DNA of 63,167 nt from Candidatus Woesearchaeota archaeon (GTDB taxonomy: Archaea > Nanobdellota > Nanobdellia > Woesearchaeales > JAFCFN01): positions 1 through 63,167 of the forward strand of contig JAFCFN010000004.1 in assembly GCA_017608625.1 (NCBI GenBank), in the 5' to 3' direction. Below the pieces are notes generated by a model. It was not told the DNA's origin. It searched no databases and was given only the letters and a program-made list of their open reading frames with translations. The position numbers were made by a program, and so were the translations under genes. Below are positions 38,997-46,240 of this stretch, piece by piece (the first letter of the stretch is position 1; each line of letters opens with the position of its first letter).

Positions 38997-39798
38997 AAGA
39001 TGTAGAATTCAGAACAGATAAAATGGCAGATTCTATTGGATCATCCAATCCAATTAATTCTTTTTCATCTATTGTTACAACATAATTCAATGTTGTTGCA
39101 ACTTGAGTGATTGTTTCAATTTCACCATTTATAATATTTATCTCATAAATTCGTTTTATTTTATCTTTGTCCTGTATTTGAAGTAAAAATTTTTCATTTT
39201 TTGTTTTTTCTAAATTAATTTTTTTGTTAATTCTATTTACATATTCAGATAATATTTTTTCGTCTGGATATTTCACCCCTTCAAGTTTTTTAATTGCAAG
39301 AGAGGTAACTTCTGTTATTTTTTCAACTATTCCCAGAATATCCTCATCTTTATTTTTGGTTATATTGGAAATTATTGAATGATACTCTTCAAGTGTATCT
39401 TTTACTAGTGTTTTATCATTTTCTTTTATCTTATCCCAGTTGTTAGAAATCTTTTCAACAAGCCACTTATAATCATCTAAAACATCTTTCATCTCATCAA
39501 AATATTCTTCTCTATTCTTGTTTTTGTCAAGTTCTTCTAGTTCACTAACCCTCTCATTAGCTATGTCCATGATTTTCTCTGTTTTTTCCTCAGCATTTGT
39601 TAAGGATACGTCAACCCTATCTTTTATTTTGTCTATGTACCAAAACATTGATGTTGGAGGAATTGTTAGTGTTAGTTGATTTGATATAAGTGCAATAATG
39701 ATTAACACCAACACAATAAATGCGATAGCAGGAGATCTTACCATAATAAGATACAGCTCCTCTCTTTTTAAATAATTTTTGATAATCCTCATAAACAA
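38995..39798 (-). CDS. Hypothetical membrane-anchored protein (DUF5667-like helical ectodomain)
   Basis: N-terminal TM then long helical region. Confidence 0.55.
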   Translation of the reverse strand: MFMRIIKNYLKREELYLIMVRSPAIAFIVLVLIIIALISNQLTLTIPPTSMFWYIDKIKDRVDVSLTNAEEKTEKIMDIANERVSELEELDKNKNREEYFDEMKDVLDDYKWLVEKISNNWDKIKENDKTLVKDTLEEYHSIISNITKNKDEDILGIVEKITEVTSLAIKKLEGVKYPDEKILSEYVNRINKKINLEKTKNEKFLLQIQDKDKIKRIYEINIINGEIETITQVATTLNYVVTIDEKELIGLDDPIESAILSVLNSTS

Positions 39799-39841
39799 AA
39801 ATCAAAAGACTTATAAAAGAAAAATGAACTCTTTTAATCAA

Positions 39842-39982
39842 GCCTCGGTAGCTCAGTAGGTGGAGCACACGGCTGTTATCACAATCTTGTTAAGGATTGT
39901 TTGTGGTAACCGTGCGGTCGGCAGTTCGAGTGACATTAAATTTGCATAGCAAATTTATGGCTTGAGAATCTGCCCCGAGGCG
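39842..39982 (+). tRNA. trnN: tRNA-Asn(GUU) with two introns
   Basis: Acceptor GCCTCGG/CCGAGGC; D-arm GCTC..GAGC; anticodon stem CACGG/CCGTG with loop CTGTTA|A interrupted at about 39879-39908; T-stem GGCAG/CTGCC with loop interrupted at about 39930-39967; spliced 73 nt. Confidence 0.88.
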
Positions 39983-40013
39983 TAGCCTAAATTGGCTTCA
40001 TTTATTTAAATAT

Positions 40014-40180
40014 GGGCTGGTAGCTCAGTCTGGAGAGCAAAGCGAAACAGTCGCTTCGCTCGTGCAATTGGAGCACTACATTGTTTACAACATGTAAACA
40101 AGGTGAGGCTGATAACGTAGCGGTCGCCGGTTCAAAATTGTAGGAATAGTGTCCTGCAATAGAGAATCCGGTCCAGCCCA
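40014..40180 (+). tRNA. trnI: tRNA-Ile(GAU) with three introns
   Basis: Acceptor GGGCTGG/CCAGCCC; D-arm GCTC..GAGC then 36-nt insert (about 40039-40074); CTAC|28 nt|G CTGATAA CGTAG; T-stem GCCGG/CCGGT with 30-nt insert (about 40136-40165); spliced 73 nt. Confidence 0.85.
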
Positions 40181-40321
40181 TGTTCTTTTCTTCTGGATTT
40201 TTTTACGGTTTATCTTTTATAAAGAGAATTTAAATAACCATTCAAACACAATAAAGCTTATAAATAAGTTGTAATTTATAAATAGAAACAGTTAGTTAGC
40301 ACTTTAGGGGGTGGAAAGAAT

Positions 40322-41077
40322 ATGAGTTTAAAAATACTAATGGGAGCTTTATTATGCTTGCTTCTAATTTTAGGGGGTTGTATACAAGTAAGAGTTGTTG
40401 AAGAAGGTGTTGCAGAGAAAGAAACAGTTTCTTCATTAGTACCAAATGTAACAGAAGAAAATATAACTCAAGCAATAAATGCAACAAAAATAGAAGAAAT
40501 AAAAGAAGTTGAAGAAAAAGAAGTTGAAGAAGAGGTCGAGGCAGCAGAAGAGGAAGTAGAAGAAGAAAAAGTGCAAGAGATTAGTGTTACTGAAGGAGAT
40601 TTAATACAGTTAAAAGTTAAGGCAACAGATCCTGATGGAAATCCTTTAACATACTCTTTTTCAGAGCCTTTGAATAGCACAGGAGCATGGCAAACACAAG
40701 AAGGAGATGCAGGAGAGTATAATATTACAGTAACTGTGACTGATTCAGAGGGTTTATCAGCTTCTCAAGAGCTTAAGATAATTGTTTTAGCATTGAATCA
40801 TGCACCTATTTTAGAGAAAATAGACCCAATAGTTGTTGATGAAGGAGATACAATAGAAATTAAAATTAATGCGTCTGATCCAGATGGTGATGAACTAGAG
40901 ATAACATTCTCTGGATGGATGAACTCAAGCACGTATACAACAGACTATGATGATGCAGGCAACTACACAGTTACAGTAAAGGTTACAGATGGTAAAGAAA
41001 CAGTTTCACAGGATATATTAATCACAGTTAACAACAAGAACAGAGCACCAGTTATTACATCAATAAGCCTAACTTAA
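40322..41077 (+). CDS. Putative lipoprotein with cadherin/Ig-like repeats
   Basis: LLLILGGC lipobox; ATDPDGNPLTYSFSEPLNSTGAWQTQEGDAGEYNITVTVTDSEG repeats. Confidence 0.75.
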   Translation: MSLKILMGALLCLLLILGGCIQVRVVEEGVAEKETVSSLVPNVTEENITQAINATKIEEIKEVEEKEVEEEVEAAEEEVEEEKVQEISVTEGDLIQLKVKATDPDGNPLTYSFSEPLNSTGAWQTQEGDAGEYNITVTVTDSEGLSASQELKIIVLALNHAPILEKIDPIVVDEGDTIEIKINASDPDGDELEITFSGWMNSSTYTTDYDDAGNYTVTVKVTDGKETVSQDILITVNNKNRAPVITSISLT

Positions 41078-41107
41078 ATTTTATTTTTTCTTTTTAAAAT
41101 ATAAAAA

Positions 41108-42559
41108 ATGAGAAGGGCTTTGATATTATTGTTTGTATTACTTTTTTTAATTAGCCCTTGCTTTGCAATAGACAAAATAACTGTTGATGAAGGCACTCTA
41201 ATAAAACTAAAAATAGATGCATATGATTTGGATAATGATAAATTAGAATATTTCTTTCCAGAACCTTTTAATGAAAATGGGGAATGGCAGACTAATTACA
41301 CAGATGCTGGAATTTATAATTTTACTATTGCTGTAAGTGATGGTAAAGATATTTCTTATAGGCAGGTACAGATCATAATAAAAGACAAAGACAGACCTCC
41401 TGTTTTTGTTGGATTAAAAGACAGTTATGTTGTAAAAGAAAACGAAACTCTAAATATAGAATTAAATGCAACAGACCCTGATGGAGATGAAGTAGATTTT
41501 ATTGCTGTTAATCTTCCAGATACAGCTTCTTTTTCCAAAGGAGTTTTTGAATGGAAACCAGATTTTGATACAGTTGCTAAAGATAATACCTTTAAAAATA
41601 AAGTGCTAACTAAACTTCACTTGTATAATTATTTCAGGAAGAAAGAGGGAAAATTCAATATTGTTTTTGTTGCAAAAGGAAAAGAAGAGTCTACTAAAAA
41701 AGATGTTAAGATCATAGTAAAAGATGTTAACAGGCCTCCTGTTTTAAAGGAGCTAAAAGATATAATTGTAACTGAGGGAGAAAAGATAGAACTAGAGCCA
41801 GAAGCAATAGATCCTGACAATGATGTTTTAACATTCTCTTATTCTGGTTTTATGAACTCAGACAGCTATAAAACAAATTATGATGATGCAGGCAACTACA
41901 CAGTTACAGTAAAGGTTACAGATGGTAAAGAAACAGTTTCACAGGATGTTAAAGTAGTTGTTAAAAATGAAAATAGAGCACCCGAATTTAAGAAGATAAA
42001 GGACAAAGTTGTTTATGAGAATCAAACCATTAAGTTTGAGCTAAAAGCAGAAGACAAGGATAATGATAAAATAACTTATTCTGCTGAACAAATGCCTGAT
42101 GGAGCAAATTTAAGTGATAATGTTTTTACTTATACTCCAGATTTTGATGTAACAAATAGTAGTAAAACATACATTGTAACATTTATTGCAGCTGATTCAG
42201 AAACAGAAACAAAACAAAAAGCAAAAATAACTGTTAGAAATGTGAATAGGAAACCTGTCATTGAAGAATTTTCGAACATAACAAAGGCTTATATAAATGA
42301 ACCAGCTAAATTTTCAGTAAATGCAACAGACCCTGATGGAGACAGTCTAACTTACAAATGGGTGTTTGGTTTATTTGATAGTTATGTAGGAAGTAATTAT
42401 CATATTAGAAAGTTTACAACACCTGGAATTAAGACAGTTAAAGTAATAGTTTCTGATGGAGAATCAGCTATAGTTCAAAAATGGAAAGTGGATGTTAGAG
42501 AAAAAGCAAAACCTGTTGAAACTGTAAAGAAGGTATATAAAACCTATATAATAGAGTAG
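41108..42559 (+). CDS. Secreted cadherin/Ig-like repeat protein
   Basis: Signal peptide ALILLFVLLFLISPCFA; NATDPDGDE..., YDDAGNYTVTVKVTDGKETVSQDVKVVV repeats. Confidence 0.8.
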   Translation: MRRALILLFVLLFLISPCFAIDKITVDEGTLIKLKIDAYDLDNDKLEYFFPEPFNENGEWQTNYTDAGIYNFTIAVSDGKDISYRQVQIIIKDKDRPPVFVGLKDSYVVKENETLNIELNATDPDGDEVDFIAVNLPDTASFSKGVFEWKPDFDTVAKDNTFKNKVLTKLHLYNYFRKKEGKFNIVFVAKGKEESTKKDVKIIVKDVNRPPVLKELKDIIVTEGEKIELEPEAIDPDNDVLTFSYSGFMNSDSYKTNYDDAGNYTVTVKVTDGKETVSQDVKVVVKNENRAPEFKKIKDKVVYENQTIKFELKAEDKDNDKITYSAEQMPDGANLSDNVFTYTPDFDVTNSSKTYIVTFIAADSETETKQKAKITVRNVNRKPVIEEFSNITKAYINEPAKFSVNATDPDGDSLTYKWVFGLFDSYVGSNYHIRKFTTPGIKTVKVIVSDGESAIVQKWKVDVREKAKPVETVKKVYKTYIIE

Positions 42560-42603
42560 TTTTAATCCTAAATTATTTAAATCTTTTATTCTTTATTTTT
42601 CTT

Positions 42604-44193
42604 ATGTCTAAGAAAACAGTTCTTTATTCAAATAATCCTGTTGTAGATTTGGCTTTAGATACAATCAAAATCAACAAACAAGCATTTATTTTTGTTAATA
42701 CAAAGAGTTCTGCTGAAAAAACAGCTGAAGATATTGCAAATGCATTAGGCAAAAACACTATAAAAAAAGAATTAGAAGAATTAGCTGATAAGATAGAGCA
42801 TGTTCTGTCAAAACCAACCAAGCAGTGTGTGAGATTAGCAAAATGTATTAGAAAAGGAATAGCATTTCATCACGCTGGTTTAACAAATGAACAAAAGAAT
42901 ATGATAGAGGATTCTTTTAGAGAGGGTTTAATAAAAATAATCTGCTGTACTCCAACACTAGCAGCAGGAGTTGATCTACCAGCTTATAGAGTTATAATAA
43001 GAGATTTAAGAAGATTTGGATTTAGAGGATATGTGTGGATTCCTGTTTTGGAATATTTGCAAATGGCAGGTAGAGCAGGAAGGCCAAGTTTTGATAAAAA
43101 AGGAGAGGCAATAGCAATAGCAAAAACAGAAGCAGAAAAAGAAAAGATAATTGACAGTTATATTAATGGAGAGGCAGAAGACATTTATAGTAAACTAGCT
43201 GTTGAACCTATTTTAAGAATGTATCTGCTTTCTTTAATAGCAACAGAGTTTGTTAATACTAAAAAGGCAATTATGGAGTTTTTTTCAAAAACATTTTATG
43301 CTCATCAATTTAGAGATCTCTACAAGATTGAATCAATAATAACAAAGACTTTGGGTTTATTAGAGGAATGGGAATTTATTAACTCTAATAAACTTCCCCA
43401 ACCCACCCGCCCCCACCATCCACCAGAAAGAGATTTTGTATCTGCACTCGAACTAACTAATAATTATTCTATAAAAGCAACTTTATTAGGAAAAAGAGTT
43501 GCAGAGCTTTATATAGATCCTTTAACAGCACACCACATAATAGAGTGTTTGAAAAAAGCAAATAAGAGAGAAGTTTCTGCTATTGCTTTATTGCAGATGA
43601 TTTGCAATACTTTAGAGATGGAACCTCTTCTTAAAGTTAAGTTAAAAGAGTATGATGAAATTCAGTCAGAGATACTTAAATATGATTTTCTTGAACAGCC
43701 AAATATGTGGGATGAGGGTTATGAGGATTGGCTTAATTCTGTTAAAACAGCTTTGTTTTTTAATGATTGGATAAATGAAAAAGATGATGAATATTTGTTA
43801 GAAAAATACAAAATAAGACCAGGAGAAACAAGGGCAAAACTAGAAAGAGCAGATTGGCTGCTTTATTCTACATCAGAGTTAAGTAGGATATTACGCTTTC
43901 AAAAAATATTAAAAGATATTTTAAAATTAAGATTTAGGATAAAATATGGTGTTAAAGAGGAGTTACTGCCTTTGTTGAAATTAGAAGGTATTGGTAGAGT
44001 TAGAGCAAGAAAATTATTTAATAATGGAATTAAAACAATTAAAGATGTTAAAAAGGTTGATGTAGTTAAACTCATTCAAATAGTTGGAAAGAAAACTGCT
44101 TTAGATATTAAAAAGCAGGTTGGTCAAGAAATAAAAGAAGTGCCTAAAAGCAAGAGAAGAGGACAGTTGAGTTTGGGGAAATATCAAGAATGA
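42604..44193 (+). CDS. Hel308/Ski2-like helicase, C-terminal half only (RecA2, WH/ratchet, HhH)
   Basis: AFIFVNTKSSAE, GIAFHHAGL, CTPTLAAGVDLPAYRVII, EYLQMAGRAGRP, C-terminal LEGIGRVRARKLFNNGI; no Walker A or DExH. Confidence 0.85.
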   Translation: MSKKTVLYSNNPVVDLALDTIKINKQAFIFVNTKSSAEKTAEDIANALGKNTIKKELEELADKIEHVLSKPTKQCVRLAKCIRKGIAFHHAGLTNEQKNMIEDSFREGLIKIICCTPTLAAGVDLPAYRVIIRDLRRFGFRGYVWIPVLEYLQMAGRAGRPSFDKKGEAIAIAKTEAEKEKIIDSYINGEAEDIYSKLAVEPILRMYLLSLIATEFVNTKKAIMEFFSKTFYAHQFRDLYKIESIITKTLGLLEEWEFINSNKLPQPTRPHHPPERDFVSALELTNNYSIKATLLGKRVAELYIDPLTAHHIIECLKKANKREVSAIALLQMICNTLEMEPLLKVKLKEYDEIQSEILKYDFLEQPNMWDEGYEDWLNSVKTALFFNDWINEKDDEYLLEKYKIRPGETRAKLERADWLLYSTSELSRILRFQKILKDILKLRFRIKYGVKEELLPLLKLEGIGRVRARKLFNNGIKTIKDVKKVDVVKLIQIVGKKTALDIKKQVGQEIKEVPKSKRRGQLSLGKYQE

Positions 44194-44702
44194 AAATATG
44201 TAAAACAGATTATAAGGCAAAACTGTTTGTAGGAGTTATGTTTTCTGATGAGAAATTATTAAATAAAGTAATTGGTGATCTAAAACAGAAATTTGGTGAA
44301 TTAGAAGAGGATTATTTAGAGTATGACTTTGATTTTACTAATTATTATGAAGAAGAGATGGGCAAGAATTTGAAAAAAAGAATTATTGTTTTTAAAGATT
44401 TGATAAATAGAGAAGAGATTGCTGATATTAAAATCTTTACTAATGAATTGGAGGAGAAATATTCTAAGGACGGTAAAAGGCAAGTGAATTTAGATCCTGG
44501 TTATTTTACAAAAGATCAGTTGTTATTACCATCTGCAAAAGAAAGCGCCTATAAAGTTTATTTGGGGAAAGGCGTTTTTGGACATTTATGCCTTATATTT
44601 AGTGGAAATAAAGCAATAGAAGTTAATAGAACATTCCCTGATTTTAGAACAGAACAAGTCAAAAATTTTTTTTTAGATTTAAAGAATAGATTGCCCCTAT
44701 AG
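44190..44702 (+). CDS. DUF4416 family protein
   Basis: KLFVGVMFSD..., FKDLINREEIADIKIFTNELEEKYS..GKRQVNLDPGYFT..QLLLPSAKESAYKVYLGKGVFGHLCLIF. Confidence 0.75.
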   Translation: MKICKTDYKAKLFVGVMFSDEKLLNKVIGDLKQKFGELEEDYLEYDFDFTNYYEEEMGKNLKKRIIVFKDLINREEIADIKIFTNELEEKYSKDGKRQVNLDPGYFTKDQLLLPSAKESAYKVYLGKGVFGHLCLIFSGNKAIEVNRTFPDFRTEQVKNFFLDLKNRLPL

Positions 44703-44779
44703 TTCAGCTTGGATAGAACACAAGCTTGCGGTTTTTAAGTAAAAAGCTTGTAACCTCGGTTCAAATCCGGGTAGGGGCA
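44693..44779 (+). tRNA. trnR: tRNA-Arg(GCG) with about 13-nt intron
   Basis: Acceptor GCCCCTA/TAGGGGC; D GTTC/GAAC; anticodon stem CAAGC/GCTTG; loop TTGCGG|TTTTTAAGTAAAA|A; T CTCGG TTCAAAT CCGGG. Confidence 0.88.
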
Positions 44780-44837
44780 TTTTAAGCTTGGTAAAAAAAG
44801 AAAATTTTTTAAAAATCTTATTTATTATATTAACATC

Positions 44838-45503
44838 ATGTTAAGAATCAGTCTTATTGGTGCAGGCGATATAAATTATCACTATTTTAAATTATTGAAA
44901 ATAGATGAAAACAAATTTAACAAAGAATTAGATGATATAGCAAAAGTTCTTGTAGAAGAGAACTGTGAAATTGTATTGCTTCCTGACAGAGGAGTTTGTT
45001 TTGAAATAGCAAAAAGATATAAAAAGAATTGTGGAGCAAAGGTATTAGGAACAGTTCCTTTATCAGACAAGGATTTTGGAATAAATCATTTAAGACCGTA
45101 TATGGAAGCAGATGTTAATGGTAAAAAAATTTTTGATAAATTTATTGATACTGATAACTGGTATAAGCAAGATTTAACTTGTTGTATTTTTGGTGACGCT
45201 ATCTTAATGTTAGGTAATAGCTTAGGTTCTCTCGGTGAACTGGTTTATGGATATTATTTATATAAATTGTTTGTAGGAGATAAACCAGAGGTTAAAGCAA
45301 AGAAAAAAGCAATTCACCCAGAGACTAGGGCTGGAGAAAAAATACCTTATTCTGTTATTGTTTATCAACCATTTCTTAAGGGGAAATTGAATTCAGAAAT
45401 TGAGACATATATTAAAAAACTGAATGGAAATGTTTATTATGTTAACAATAGTAATGAATTAAAAAAAGTTTTAGAAAAATTAAAATCGCTAGCTCGCAAT
45501 TAG
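44838..45503 (+). CDS. Rossmann-fold protein, possibly LOG/SLOG-like
   Basis: RISLIGAGD...EIVLLPDRGVCFEIAK...MLGNSLGSLGELVYGYYL. Confidence 0.45.
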   Translation: MLRISLIGAGDINYHYFKLLKIDENKFNKELDDIAKVLVEENCEIVLLPDRGVCFEIAKRYKKNCGAKVLGTVPLSDKDFGINHLRPYMEADVNGKKIFDKFIDTDNWYKQDLTCCIFGDAILMLGNSLGSLGELVYGYYLYKLFVGDKPEVKAKKKAIHPETRAGEKIPYSVIVYQPFLKGKLNSEIETYIKKLNGNVYYVNNSNELKKVLEKLKSLARN

Positions 45504-45645
45504 ATGTAATTGAGTATTGAAATTTATTTTGTCAATTCAATATATTTTACCAAAAGGTGCGAATATTTGTATGATCCGCTTATTTAAAAGAAAAAGTTCC
45601 ACTAAAACCCAAACACTTAAATATATGAACAGATAATTCATTAAA

Positions 45646-45684
45646 AAACGCTTAGATAAGCTTTCTTAGCTTATTTTTTCGTTT
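45646..45684 (+). promoter_or_regulatory. Nested 5'-UTR hairpin upstream of FKBP gene
   Basis: AAACG(45646-45650)...ATAAGC-tttctta-GCTTAT...CGTTT(45680-45684); TATA-like TTAAATATA about 45617-45625. Confidence 0.35.
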
Positions 45685-45701
45685 AAAAGGGAGTTGATAT
45701 T

Positions 45702-46127
45702 ATGTCTGTTAAAAAAGGAGATAAAGTAAAGGTTGAATATACTGGAACACTAGATGATGGAACTGTTTTTGACACATCAGAAGGAAGAGAGCCTTTGGAG
45801 TTTGAAGTAGGCTCTGGTCAAATAATTAAAGGTTTTGATGATGCAGTTATAGGAATGAAAAAGGGAGAAGAGAAAGAGATAAAAATATCCCCATCAGAAG
45901 CATATGGAGAGGTTAATCCAGAATTAATAAAGAAAATTCCAAAAGATAATCTTCCGCCTGGGCAAGAACCACAACCAGGGATGATGCTTGTTTTGGGTAC
46001 ACCAGATGGAAGACGGATTCCAGCAAAGATAACTGAAGTTACGGACAAGGATGTAACTATTGACCTTAATCACCCTTTAGCTGGAAAAACCCTTAATTTC
46101 AAGATTAAGGTTGTGGATATATTATAA
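45702..46127 (+). CDS. FKBP-type peptidyl-prolyl isomerase (SlyD-like)
   Basis: KGDKVKVEYTGTLDDGTVFDTSEGREPLEFEVGSGQIIKGFDDAVIGMKKGEEKEIKI..NHPLAGKTLNF. Confidence 0.95.
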   Translation: MSVKKGDKVKVEYTGTLDDGTVFDTSEGREPLEFEVGSGQIIKGFDDAVIGMKKGEEKEIKISPSEAYGEVNPELIKKIPKDNLPPGQEPQPGMMLVLGTPDGRRIPAKITEVTDKDVTIDLNHPLAGKTLNFKIKVVDIL

Positions 46128-46240
46128 AACACCCAATAAAAGCAGCTTAAAAAATTCTGATTGAAAAGAAAAAATTTATATATAGTTACTTCTAAATAGT
46201 TACTAATTATAAAAAGGATGTCCTAGGTTCTGCTATAAAA

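Noticed and set aside
39617-39868. Minus-strand ORF 83 aa overlapping tRNA-Asn
   Set aside because: Out of frame with the supported CDS 38995-39798 and overlaps the tRNA; no family resemblance.
40014-40180. tRNA reading with GTT anticodon (ACATTGTTTACAA) giving a second tRNA-Asn
   Set aside because: That placement gives no good anticodon stem, whereas CTAC|G-CTGATAA-CGTAG gives a perfect stem and Ile(GAU) identity with Ile-like flanks.
45540-45700. Possible Rho-independent-like terminator before FKBP (hairpin + T6)
   Set aside because: Lies downstream of a TATA-like box and just before the FKBP start codon, so more likely a 5'-UTR structure; kept only as a low-confidence feature.
46190-46214. 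TAGTTACT direct repeat upstream of the YkuD-CapA gene
   Set aside because: Only 8 bp, two copies, AT-rich context; could be chance.
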